From NCBI RefSeq assembly GCF_013407595.1, contig NZ_JABEKX010000001.1, forward strand, positions 328,522-392,521: a stretch of 64,000 nt of DNA, written 5' to 3'. Every line of letters starts with the position of its first letter. Position 1 is the first letter of the stretch. Origin of the DNA: Lacticaseibacillus absianus. Its GTDB lineage: Bacteria > Bacillota > Bacilli > Lactobacillales > Lactobacillaceae. Shown one piece after another: positions 36,494 through 45,122 of this stretch. The position numbers were made by a program, and so were the translations under genes. The notes beneath the pieces are model-generated. The model was given only the letters and a program-made list of their open reading frames with translations. It made no database searches and was not told the DNA's origin.

Positions 36494-37938
36494 TAGTTGA
36501 AGCGGCGTTCGACCAGGCCCAAGGCGCGGGTCAGGATGAAGGTCATCGCGAAGTAGATCAAGGCGACGATCATCATCGGGAAGAACGGCTGGAACGAGGC
36601 GCCTTGGACGGTCGAGCCTTCGAACATCAGCTCGGAGGCACCGATCACGGACAGCACGGACGATTCCTTGATGTCGGTCACGAACTCGTTGCCCAAGGCC
36701 GGCCAGATGTTCTTGACCGCCTGTGGCAGCACCACATACTGCAGGGTCAACTTGTTCGAAAGCCCCAAGCTGCGCGCCGCTTCAGTCTGGCCGACCGGCA
36801 CGGAGTTCAGGCCGGAGCGGATGATCTCGGCGACATAGGCGCCGGAGTTGATGCCCATCGCGATCGCGCCGGCGGTGAAGGCGCTGAGGCTGATGCCCAG
36901 GACCTGGGTGCCGAAGAAGACGATGAAGGCCTGAACCATCAGTGGGGTGCCGCGAATGAATTCGACGTAGACCACGGCGATCGCCTTGAGGAGCCACAGC
37001 TTAGACGTCCGCATCAAGGCGAGCAGCGTGCCGAGGACCGTCCCGGCGATGACCGTCAGGATGGCGAAGAGCAGCGTGTTGAGCGCGCCCTTGACGAAGA
37101 AGCTCCCGTACTTGGTCCAGAACCCGTCACTCTTGTTCTGCAGCGTGTAGGCGTCATCGAGGTACTTGGCCCAGAGCTTCTTGGCCTTCATGTCCTTGAT
37201 GGTCGAGTTGATCTGCGCGGTCAGGGCGGTGTCGCCCTTCGGCAGCGCGACAACGGTCGGGGACGCTTCGGTGGCAAAATGCGGGTCGATCATGGTCAGG
37301 CTCTTGTTCTTCTGCACGTAAGCGCCGGCGATGATGCTCGACATGACGCCGGCATCCAGCTTGTTATAGGAGACCTGGGCGACCACGTCGTTGGCCTTCT
37401 GGAGGCTGGTGATCTTGGCGCCAGGCAGCTGGGCCTTGGCGATCGCCTCTTGGGTCGTCTGCTTCTGTGCCCCGACTGTGGCACCGGAGAAGTCGGCGAC
37501 GTTCTTGTATTTGCCCTTGTCGGACTTGCGGATCACGACGATCTGCTTCTCGTACATGTAAGGCTCGGAGAAATTGACCTGCTTGGCACGCTCCGGGGTC
37601 TTGGACATCCCGGAGATGACCATGTCGACCTTGCCCGTCTTCAGCGCGCCGATCAGGGCGTCGAAGCCCATTTCCTTGATCTGCAGCTTGACGCCAGCGT
37701 CTTCAGCGATCTTCTTGGCCAGATCCACATCCGCCCCGACGATCGTGTCGGCACCGTCGACAGTCGCGTGGAATTCCAGCGGGGCGTAGTCAGCGCTCAG
37801 GCCCACGACGATGTAGCCGCGCTTCTTGATGCTGTCCATTCGGCTGCCGGTGGCCGCCTGTACTTGGTTCGATTGACTACTAAAGCCGATCGCGATCAGC
37901 GCGATCAGGGCGAACAGCCACTTGACTAACTTCTTCAT
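36493..37938 (-). CDS. Fused amino-acid binding protein and permease, linked to argGH
   Basis: A 481-residue fusion. The signal peptide (MKKLVKWLFALIALIAIGFS) leads into a family-3 binding domain up to about residue 255. A permease domain with about four to five helices and EAARSLGLSNKLT as its EAA loop follows. The architecture matches the lysine-type transporter at 17157, but the binding domains differ clearly. No ATPase gene is adjacent, so it must share one encoded elsewhere. It is upstream of argG and argH with ARG-box-like sites at its promoter, so a basic or arginine-related amino acid (arginine, citrulline or ornithine) is a reasonable guess; glutamine or another polar amino acid is possible. 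Confidence 0.87.
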   Translation of the reverse strand: MKKLVKWLFALIALIAIGFSSQSNQVQAATGSRMDSIKKRGYIVVGLSADYAPLEFHATVDGADTIVGADVDLAKKIAEDAGVKLQIKEMGFDALIGALKTGKVDMVISGMSKTPERAKQVNFSEPYMYEKQIVVIRKSDKGKYKNVADFSGATVGAQKQTTQEAIAKAQLPGAKITSLQKANDVVAQVSYNKLDAGVMSSIIAGAYVQKNKSLTMIDPHFATEASPTVVALPKGDTALTAQINSTIKDMKAKKLWAKYLDDAYTLQNKSDGFWTKYGSFFVKGALNTLLFAILTVIAGTVLGTLLALMRTSKLWLLKAIAVVYVEFIRGTPLMVQAFIVFFGTQVLGISLSAFTAGAIAMGINSGAYVAEIIRSGLNSVPVGQTEAARSLGLSNKLTLQYVVLPQAVKNIWPALGNEFVTDIKESSVLSVIGASELMFEGSTVQGASFQPFFPMMIVALIYFAMTFILTRALGLVERRFN

Positions 37939-37958
37939 CCCGTGCAACTCCCTGTAAT

Positions 37959-38031
37959 TGAATTTTAAATGAATATAAACCCAATCCAAAGAATATGCAA
38001 ATGTTTTGTGGAAAAATGCAATAAATATTCA
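37959..38031 (-). promoter_or_regulatory. Promoter with two ARG-box-like sites
   Basis: On the minus strand TTGCAT (38000-37995), 17 bases, TATATT (37977-37972) is a good promoter. TGAATATTTATTGC (38031-38018) lies upstream of it and TGAATTTTAAATGA (plus strand 37959-37972) overlaps the -10 end. Each matches the ARG-box pattern TGAATWWWWATTCA at 12 of 14. ArgR control of the transporter-argG-argH unit is inferred. Confidence 0.5.
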
Positions 38032-38161
38032 CGCTGAAGGCAGGATCGATCACCGGTACGGCCGTGCCGCCACAACGCTCGTCTGCCACGCAGCCCCTGA
38101 TCTAGGCTGGGCCGCGCGCCAGGCGCCAAGGGTGCATCACCGTGGTGGGGCGAGTGCGCCG

Positions 38162-38830
38162 TCAGACCGCCAGCGGCCGCAGGAAGGGCCAGATCAGGCG
38201 GAAGAAGAAGGCGCCGTCTTTGACATAGCTCGAATGCGTCGCACCGGGGACGATGATCCCGCGGGCGCGGGGGATGTGACGGATGATCCGGCGGGTCTCG
38301 CCCGGTCGGATCACGTCGTGCTGACCGGCGAGGACCAGCGTCGGCACGTGAATATTATTCAGCTGACGAAGCGTGATGTGCGGGTGGCGGAGCATCAGGC
38401 GCAGCAGCGGATCGCGCGTCTTGGCGTAGGCGATCCAGGTGGCGGCCCAGGCCAGCGGCCGCACCCCGGTCGGCGTCAAGTTGGCCCCGGCGACGATCAG
38501 GCGGCGCACATCGCGCGGCCAGGTCGCGGCCAGCAGCAGCGCGGTGATCCCGCCGTCGGAGAAGCCGGCGACCACCGTTGGGCCGAGGTGGAGGGCCTGA
38601 ATGAAGCCGTGCACATCCGCCGCCATCAGTCGGTAGTTGCGGGGCACGGCCCCGCCGCTGGCGCCGTGCCCACGGGTGTCCAGCGCGTAGACGCTGAAGT
38701 GCGGGGCCAAGCGGGTGATCGCGCCGGTGAACAGCGTGTGGTCCTCGCCGTTGCCGTGGAGCAGGAGCAGCGGCTGGCCTTGGCCGGTCTGGGTGTAGTG
38801 GAGCGTGATGTCATTGATGTTGATCTGCAT
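38162..38830 (-). CDS. Alpha/beta hydrolase
   Basis: A 222-residue cytoplasmic alpha/beta-hydrolase fold protein. The oxyanion region LLLHGNGEDHTLF is near residue 23. The nucleophile elbow GFSDGGI near residue 88 carries the Ser, and the final His is in GATHSSYVKD near residue 205; DVIRPGETR supplies a likely acid. The substrate is unknown; relatives include esterases and peptidases. GAGGTG precedes ATG 38830; a start seven codons upstream lacks a site. It stands alone between the arg genes and the wal operon. Confidence 0.82.
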   Translation of the reverse strand: MQININDITLHYTQTGQGQPLLLLHGNGEDHTLFTGAITRLAPHFSVYALDTRGHGASGGAVPRNYRLMAADVHGFIQALHLGPTVVAGFSDGGITALLLAATWPRDVRRLIVAGANLTPTGVRPLAWAATWIAYAKTRDPLLRLMLRHPHITLRQLNNIHVPTLVLAGQHDVIRPGETRRIIRHIPRARGIIVPGATHSSYVKDGAFFFRLIWPFLRPLAV

Positions 38831-38926
38831 AGCGGTCACCTCTGCCTTCATTGTACCCGTTTAGGGCCAGCATGGCGTCGTTGACCAGCGTCAAAAAATG
38901 CGACTGGCCGGCGGTTTGGCCCCTTT

Positions 38927-38955
38927 TTGCTCCGCTGCCCCAAAACCGCTATAAT
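38927..38955 (+). promoter_or_regulatory. Promoter of the wal operon
   Basis: TTGCTC (38927-38932), 17 bases and a perfect TATAAT (38950-38955). The walR start is 33 bases downstream of the -10. Confidence 0.65.
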
Positions 38956-38987
38956 ATATAGTAACTACGGACTAATGGAGGCCAAGC

Positions 38988-39701
38988 ATGGCAAAAAAGA
39001 TCCTTGTGGTAGACGATGAGAAACCGATCTCTGACATCGTCAAGTTCAACCTGGCAAAGGAAGGCTACGATGTCGTCACCGCCTATGATGGCGAAGAAGC
39101 ACTGGCCAAGGTGAGCGAAGAAGAACCAGATCTGATCCTGCTTGATCTGATGCTCCCGAAGATCGACGGACTGGAGGTCGCGCGCCAGGTGCGCAAAGAC
39201 CGCGACACCCCGATCATCATGCTGACGGCCAAGGACTCCGAGATCGACAAGGTCCTTGGGCTGGAACTCGGCGCGGATGACTATGTCACCAAGCCGTTCT
39301 CGAACCGTGAGCTGGTCGCGCGCGTGAAGGCGAACCTGCGGCGCTCCGGTGCGGCGGCCGCGGCGGCGCCGGAGGTCGACGACGAGAATAAGGAGCTGTC
39401 GGTCGGCGACTTGACGATCCACCCGGACGCCTACACGGTGACGAAGCGCGGCGAGAAGATCGAGCTGACGCACCGCGAGTTCGAGCTCCTGCACTACCTG
39501 GCCCGCCACTTGGGTCAGGTGATGACGCGGGAGCACTTGCTGCAGACGGTGTGGGGCTACGACTACTTCGGCGACGTGCGCACGGTCGATGTGACGGTGC
39601 GGCGCCTGCGGGAGAAGATCGAAGACAACCCGTCGCACCCCGAATGGCTCGTGACGCGCCGTGGCGTGGGCTACTACCTGAAGAACCCGGACCAGGAGTA
39701 G
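38988..39701 (+). CDS. walR: Essential response regulator WalR (YycF)
   Basis: A 237-residue OmpR-family regulator controlling cell-wall metabolism genes. The receiver has DDE near residue 9, phospho-Asp53 (LLDLMLPK) and Lys in VTKPFSNRE. The winged helix includes [20 protein letters not shown], the WalR recognition region. GGAGG precedes ATG 38988. The downstream genes walK, walH, walI, walJ and htrA are the conserved cluster, which confirms identity. Confidence 0.96.
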   Translation: MAKKILVVDDEKPISDIVKFNLAKEGYDVVTAYDGEEALAKVSEEEPDLILLDLMLPKIDGLEVARQVRKDRDTPIIMLTAKDSEIDKVLGLELGADDYVTKPFSNRELVARVKANLRRSGAAAAAAPEVDDENKELSVGDLTIHPDAYTVTKRGEKIELTHREFELLHYLARHLGQVMTREHLLQTVWGYDYFGDVRTVDVTVRRLREKIEDNPSHPEWLVTRRGVGYYLKNPDQE

Positions 39702-39731
39702 CGCGCCGCACCCTTTCTTTGGAGTTACGTG

Positions 39732-41648
39732 ATGAACAAGAAGATCCGCTTCTTTCAATCGATCCACTTCAAGATCGCGCTGGTGTTTATCCTGTTACTG
39801 CTGGTAACCGTGGAGATCATTGGCGCTTATTTTGTTCGGTCGCTTGAACAGCAGAACATTGAGACGTTCAAGACCAGCATCAACATCGACCCGTACTTGC
39901 AGGAAAAACTCGCGTCGGACCTCCTGAGCGAGGACGCCGACACGGCCAACGCGAGCATGAAAACGACGATCAGCCAGGCGGATGTGGCCAACACCGCAAC
40001 GGTGACGGTGGTCGACGCGAAGGGCACCGTGCGGGCGAACAGCAACCTGAACAACCAGAATGACGTCGGCCAAAAATCGGCGTCAAGCAACGTCAAGTCG
40101 GTGCTGTACAACGGCCAGCTCTTCGAAGGCTATGAGTACGGGGCCAGCACGGGCTCGCAGTACACCAAGATCATCCCGATCAAGAACCCGAACGCGACCG
40201 GTGACGGGAACGCGGTGATCGGGGTGGTGGCGATCACCGCGTCGATGGAATCGGTGTACGCGAACATCAACAAGATCGTCAAGATCTTCTTGATCGCGTC
40301 GCTGGTCGCCGGGCTGCTCGGGACGCTGATCTCGATCGTGATCTCCCGGGCGATCACCCGGCCGATCGACGAGATGAAGAAGCAGGCGATCCGCATGGCC
40401 CGCGGGGACTACTCCGGGCAGGTGCGGATCTACGGGCAAGACGAGCTGGGGCAACTGGCGGTCGCCGTCAATAACCTCAGCGTTCGGGTCGAAGAGGCCC
40501 AAGAGGCCAGCGAGGCGGAGCGCCGGCGGCTGGACTCGGTCCTCGCCCACATGACCGACGGGGTGATCGCGACCGATCGCCGCGGTAATGTCATCATCAT
40601 CAACGAGACCGCGCTGGACTTCCTGAACACGCGCAATGAGGACGTGATCGGGGTCTCCATCTTGAAACTGCTGACGATCGACAAGGACTACACGTTGCGC
40701 GACTTGTTGGAGACGCAAAAAGAGCTGCTGCTCGATTTTTCCGAGCAACTGGACCACGAGCTGATCCTGCGCGTCGACTTCAGCCTGATCCAGCGCGAGA
40801 CCGGGTTCATCTCCGGGCTGGTCGCGGTGCTGCACGACGTCACGGAGCAGCAGAAGAACGAGCGGGAGCGCCGCGAGTTCGTCTCGAATGTCTCCCATGA
40901 ACTCCGGACCCCACTGACGTCGATGCGCTCGTACATCGAAGCGCTGTCCGACGGCGCGTGGCAGGACCCGGCGATCGCACCACAGTTCCTCAAGGTGACG
41001 CAGGAGGAGACGGACCGCATGATCCGTATGATCAACGACCTGCTCAGCTTGTCGCGGATGGACTCCGGGACCAGCACGATCGAGCTGGAGACGATCAACC
41101 TCAACGAATTCTTCAACTACATCCTCGACCGCTTCGACATGATGCTCAAGACCGACAACGAGCACGCGTCCAGTGACAACAACACGCGCCACACGCCGGG
41201 GCTCTTGCCCGGCTCGGAGAAGAAGCACTACACGATCCGGCGCGAGATCACCAAGCGCGACTTGTGGGTCGAGATCGACCAGGATAAGTTCATGCAGGTG
41301 GTCGACAACATCATGAACAACGCGATCAAGTACAGCCCAGACGGTGGGGTGATCACCGCCCGCCTCCTGGAGACGCATAACCATGTGATCCTCTCGATCA
41401 CCGACCAGGGGCTGGGGATCCCGCGCCAGGACATCAACAAGGTGTTCGACCGCTTCTACCGGGTCGACAAGGCGCGCTCCCGCCAGCAAGGGGGGACCGG
41501 GCTGGGCTTGGCGATCTCCAAGGAAGTCGTCGAAGCGCTCGGCGGGCGCATCTGGGTCGATTCGCAGGAAGGCAAGGGCAGCACCTTCTATATCTCGCTG
41601 CCGTACTCGCCGATCACGGATGCGGGAGGTGACTGGGATGAAGCTTAG
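39732..41648 (+). CDS. walK: Essential sensor histidine kinase WalK (YycG)
   Basis: A 638-residue membrane kinase. Two transmembrane helices (about residues 15-37 and 185-205) enclose an extracellular sensing domain of about 145 residues. A HAMP domain, a PAS domain (about 270-370), HisKA with FVSNVSHELRTPLTSM and an HATPase domain with NNAIKYSPDG, DQGLGIP and GTGLGLAIS follow. This is the full WalK layout of Lactobacillales with a large extracellular region. ATG 39732 is preferred over GTG 39729 by ribosome-site spacing. Its end overlaps walH by 11 bases. Confidence 0.96.
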   Translation: MNKKIRFFQSIHFKIALVFILLLLVTVEIIGAYFVRSLEQQNIETFKTSINIDPYLQEKLASDLLSEDADTANASMKTTISQADVANTATVTVVDAKGTVRANSNLNNQNDVGQKSASSNVKSVLYNGQLFEGYEYGASTGSQYTKIIPIKNPNATGDGNAVIGVVAITASMESVYANINKIVKIFLIASLVAGLLGTLISIVISRAITRPIDEMKKQAIRMARGDYSGQVRIYGQDELGQLAVAVNNLSVRVEEAQEASEAERRRLDSVLAHMTDGVIATDRRGNVIIINETALDFLNTRNEDVIGVSILKLLTIDKDYTLRDLLETQKELLLDFSEQLDHELILRVDFSLIQRETGFISGLVAVLHDVTEQQKNERERREFVSNVSHELRTPLTSMRSYIEALSDGAWQDPAIAPQFLKVTQEETDRMIRMINDLLSLSRMDSGTSTIELETINLNEFFNYILDRFDMMLKTDNEHASSDNNTRHTPGLLPGSEKKHYTIRREITKRDLWVEIDQDKFMQVVDNIMNNAIKYSPDGGVITARLLETHNHVILSITDQGLGIPRQDINKVFDRFYRVDKARSRQQGGTGLGLAISKEVVEALGGRIWVDSQEGKGSTFYISLPYSPITDAGGDWDEA

Positions 41649-43008
41649 CGGATGGATCTTACGCATCAGCCTGATCGCGATGGTCACGCTGAGCCTCGTC
41701 TTCTCGTTTTTGATCTGGCAAAACCCGTCGCGCCTCGGCCGCCAAGAGACCAACGTGACCGTCAAGACCACGAAGGACCCGAACGTGGCCCAGCAGGCCA
41801 GCCACGTCTTCTCGCCGACCACGGCGTATTACCAGCAAGACGACCGGAAGACCATGCTGTTCACCGCGGATGGGGCGATCACCGACAAGCTGCGCACCGC
41901 GATGACCGACTGGCAGCTGACGAAGATGGGGCCGGCCAAGAAGCTCTCGGCCAGCGATTACACGACGCTGTTGGCGACTCACGAGTCGCTGCAGTTGCTG
42001 TACGCGGGGCCGGTCGCCTTTGACCGGTTCAACCGGACGTTTTTCGCCCAGCGACTGACCACCGGTGACCTCGACTTCCAGTTCACACGCATCCTGGTCG
42101 ACCTGACCGGGGCGGGGGAGCAGCTCCAGTTCATCAACGACCGGACGCGCACCGTGCACACCGCGCCGGTGACCGGGGCCAAGGTCGCGCCGGTGCGCGA
42201 CCTGGTTCGGCGCGCGGCGACCACCGGCTTTGACATCACGGAGATGCGCCTGTCCGGGCGGGAGGTCGCGACATTCAACACCGCGATCAAGGTCACCCCG
42301 TACACGTTCCTCCTGGACCAGCAGAGCGCCAACCACTTCGTCTCGCTGTTGATGCCATCGAACTCCGCCAGTGCGGTGGATACCCGTGAGATCGGGGCCG
42401 AGACGGTCTACACGCGCGGGGCGAGCCAGCGCTTGACGCTGGACACCGACACTGGTGGCATCCAGTTCGAAGACGCCACGGTGACCACCCGCGATCAGAC
42501 GCTAGCGACCGCGCTGCGGCAAGGCTATACCAGCCTGGGTAAGCTCGGCCTGCAGGGGCTGAACACGATGCGCTACTTCGGCTACGACACCGCGACGCGC
42601 ACGGTGACGTTCCGGGCCTGCGCCTTGGGCCTGCCGATCTTCAATGCGAACGACAACGGCGTGGTCACGACCGCCAACACGCAGTCGGGGCGGCAGCTCA
42701 ACTTCTCGATGTACAACCTGACCGTGGCGATCCCGACCACGCAGGCGGCGGTCAGCCTACCGAGCACCGCCACGGTGTTCGCACAGCTGCAAGGCGCCGG
42801 CTACGACGTGAGCGCGCTGCAAGATATGGTGCTCGGGTACTACTGGAAGGCGGATTCCGAGTCGAGTCAAGTCGTCTCGCTGACGCCGACGTATTTCGTC
42901 AAGATCAACGGGCTGTACAAACGCTACACCCAGTGGGTCGATCCGACCGATGAAGCTGCCACCGCCAGTGAGGTGAAGGGGGCCAGCACCGGCCAAGCGT
43001 TGCAATAG
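41638..43008 (+). CDS. walH: WalH (YycH), accessory regulator of WalK
   Basis: A 456-residue protein with a single N-terminal membrane helix (about residues 8-28) and a large extracellular region. It belongs to the YycH family that modulates WalK through the membrane helices. Sequence conservation is low as usual for the family; identity rests on topology, length and position between walK and walI. The ATG lies inside the end of walK. No catalytic motif is expected or seen. Confidence 0.9.
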   Translation: MKLSGWILRISLIAMVTLSLVFSFLIWQNPSRLGRQETNVTVKTTKDPNVAQQASHVFSPTTAYYQQDDRKTMLFTADGAITDKLRTAMTDWQLTKMGPAKKLSASDYTTLLATHESLQLLYAGPVAFDRFNRTFFAQRLTTGDLDFQFTRILVDLTGAGEQLQFINDRTRTVHTAPVTGAKVAPVRDLVRRAATTGFDITEMRLSGREVATFNTAIKVTPYTFLLDQQSANHFVSLLMPSNSASAVDTREIGAETVYTRGASQRLTLDTDTGGIQFEDATVTTRDQTLATALRQGYTSLGKLGLQGLNTMRYFGYDTATRTVTFRACALGLPIFNANDNGVVTTANTQSGRQLNFSMYNLTVAIPTTQAAVSLPSTATVFAQLQGAGYDVSALQDMVLGYYWKADSESSQVVSLTPTYFVKINGLYKRYTQWVDPTDEAATASEVKGASTGQALQ

Positions 43009-43021
43009 GAGGTGAGGACAC

Positions 43022-43819
43022 ATGGACTTTCGCCGGATCGAAATGATCTTCTTGATCGTCTTTGTCGGCTTGAATATTTTTCTGGGGATGAGCTTCTTTC
43101 AGAGCCAGCAGGTGGACCTCGCGACCTCGAGCGGCGGGACGACGGAGATCATCGCGGATATCCGCCGCGATCAGATCAAGCTGCCGAAGCTGAGCACGAA
43201 GACGCCGACCGGGGGGTATCTGGCCAGCACCAGTAGCGGTGAGCTGGCCAGCGAAGTGCGCAAGCTCGACCACCAGTACCCGCGCTTCACCGCGACCGAT
43301 TACACCGTGATGACCAGCACGCTGGACACCACCGTGACCGTCAAGCGGGCAACCGCCGTTGAGACGCTGACCAAGTGGCTCACGAGCGAGAAGAACGTCC
43401 TGCACGGCAGTGAGTATGTCTACGCGGCGGGCTTGTCAGGCACGAATAGCTACGTGTTCGTCCAAAAAGTCGGCGGGCGGCTGATCTACGACCCGCGGGC
43501 CCAGATCACCTTCACCGTGGCGAACGGGCGCCTGACGAGCTACACCCAGACGTACCTCGCCCAGGTGGACGTGCTGCGCGCCGACGTGACCCTGTGCAGC
43601 GCCCAAGACGCCGTCGTCACGCTGTACCGGGAAAACGAGCTCCCGAACAACGCGACCGTGCGCTGGACCCAGCTCGCGTACACCTACCTGCTGGACGCCA
43701 AGGGGGCGACGGTCTACATTCCCGCCTGGTTCGTCGGCGTCGAGAGCCAAGGCTCGAAGAACGTGACGATCAAGAAGGTCAACGCGATCAACAAGACCGT
43801 GCTCAAGACGCGCGACTGA
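43022..43819 (+). CDS. walI: WalI (YycI), accessory regulator of WalK
   Basis: A 265-residue protein with one N-terminal membrane helix (about residues 8-28, FLIVFVGLNIFLGMSFF) and an extracellular domain of YycI type. The start MDFRRIEMIFLIVF is very typical for the family. It is known to act with WalH on WalK. AGGAGGTGAGG precedes ATG 43022, 13 bases after the walH stop. Confidence 0.93.
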   Translation: MDFRRIEMIFLIVFVGLNIFLGMSFFQSQQVDLATSSGGTTEIIADIRRDQIKLPKLSTKTPTGGYLASTSSGELASEVRKLDHQYPRFTATDYTVMTSTLDTTVTVKRATAVETLTKWLTSEKNVLHGSEYVYAAGLSGTNSYVFVQKVGGRLIYDPRAQITFTVANGRLTSYTQTYLAQVDVLRADVTLCSAQDAVVTLYRENELPNNATVRWTQLAYTYLLDAKGATVYIPAWFVGVESQGSKNVTIKKVNAINKTVLKTRD

Positions 43820-43855
43820 GGCGCGGGGATCAATCGACATCAAAGGAAGAGTGCA

Positions 43856-44671
43856 ATGACTGAAGATTTTGGCATGCGTGTCTCGGTACTGGCATCCAGC
43901 AGTTCCGGGAACGCGACGTACATCGAAACGCCGGGGCACAAGGTGCTCGTCGACGCCGGGTTCTCGGGCAAAAAAATGACCGAGCTGATGGCGAGTATCG
44001 GTCGGGACCTGAAGGATGTGGACAGCCTGTTCATCACCCACGAGCACACCGACCACTGTAAAGGCGTCGGCGTGCTGGCGCGGCGGTACCCCAACCTGAC
44101 CGTCTACGCGGATCAGGGGACCTTTGACGCGCTGCCGAGCGGCCTGGGCCAGTTGCCACAAGACCGCTTGCAGGTCTTCGACACCGGGACCACGATGAGC
44201 CTCGGGGACCTCGATGTCGAGAGCTTCGGCGTCTCGCACGACGCTGCGGCACCGCAGTTCTACCAGTTTCACCACGCCGGCAAGCGCTTCGCGATCCTGA
44301 CCGACACGGGCTACGTGTCCGATCGCGTCGAAGGGACCATCCGCGACGCGGACGCCTACGTGATGGAGTGCAACCACGACCTGGAGATGCTGCGCATGGG
44401 CCCGTACCCGTGGCCGCTGAAGCAGCGGATCCTGGGCGACTTCGGCCACTTGAGCAACGAAGACGGGGCCAACGCGATCATGGACATCATCGGGCTCCAC
44501 ACCAAGCGGGTGTACCTTGGCCACCTGTCGCCGCACAACAACGTCAAGGCACTGGCGCACATCACCGTCGCCAACATGCTCAAGGCGCAAGGGTTGGGCG
44601 TCGGCCATGACTTCGAGATCTTCGACACGGATCCGGCCATCGCCGACCCGCTGTTCACCGTCGGCGCGTGA
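43856..44671 (+). CDS. walJ: WalJ (YycJ), metallo-beta-lactamase-fold hydrolase
   Basis: A 271-residue cytoplasmic MBL-fold protein. SSSSGNATYI at the N-terminus, the metal motif THEHTDHCKG near residue 62 and later ligands in TDTGYVSD and LGHLSPHNN are all present. Relatives act as nucleases, and YycJ is linked with DNA maintenance and wall homeostasis. It is the fifth gene of the wal operon. AAGGAAGAG precedes ATG 43856. A strong terminator follows. Confidence 0.92.
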   Translation: MTEDFGMRVSVLASSSSGNATYIETPGHKVLVDAGFSGKKMTELMASIGRDLKDVDSLFITHEHTDHCKGVGVLARRYPNLTVYADQGTFDALPSGLGQLPQDRLQVFDTGTTMSLGDLDVESFGVSHDAAAPQFYQFHHAGKRFAILTDTGYVSDRVEGTIRDADAYVMECNHDLEMLRMGPYPWPLKQRILGDFGHLSNEDGANAIMDIIGLHTKRVYLGHLSPHNNVKALAHITVANMLKAQGLGVGHDFEIFDTDPAIADPLFTVGA

Positions 44672-44679
44672 GCCATCAG

Positions 44680-44723
44680 AACGGAACGGGGACAACCGTC
44701 AGAGTTGTCCCCGTTCCGTTTTT
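44680..44723 (+). terminator. Intrinsic terminator after walJ
   Basis: A 17-bp stem (AACGGAACGGGGACAAC with GTTGTCCCCGTTCCGTT) with a six-base loop and a terminal T run. The dispersed repeat begins five bases later. Confidence 0.92.
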
Positions 44724-44727
44724 GGTT

Positions 44728-44943
44728 CCAGAGCGCAGGACTCGCGGGTTTAGCGGGACGGGTAGCATCGCTCAGTGCGTTGAGTCCGCACTTAGGCGCA
44801 ACGTGCTGAGCGTAGCTAGACGCGCCCGCGTTGTGGGGCCGTAGCTCGACGAGCCAGAGCGCAGGGCCCACGGGCTTAGCGGGACGGCTCGGTCAGACCG
44901 GGCCACCCCGGCGGGACGGTCCGACCGTGCAGGCTCGATATCG
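44728..44943. repeat. Composite dispersed intergenic repeat, copy 2
   Basis: Two CCAGAGCG boxes (44728, 44854) are each followed exactly 22 bases later by TTAGCGGG (44750, 44876). CGCACTTAGGCGC (44787) is followed 28 bases later by the 19-base box at 44815-44833 that is identical in copy 1. The element closes with CGATATCG (44936). As in copy 1 it begins right after a terminator on the same strand. The 94-bp duplication of copy 1 is absent; the intervening sequences differ. The rest of the gap up to htrA (44944-45122) carries only the htrA leader, without a clear promoter. Confidence 0.85.
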
Positions 44944-45122
44944 GGTCAGGGTGGCTGCTTAGCCCCCAAACATGACAGCACGCGGCGGCGCGTGGTAAGG
45001 TGAACCCAACCGATGGGAGACGTCACGTTAAAATCAGGTGGCCTTCATAGTTTCGTCAAATCCCCTTAGTATGATTAATAATGTAAGCAAGGGCATCTCT
45101 TGATCGAAAGGAATGGTCTAAG

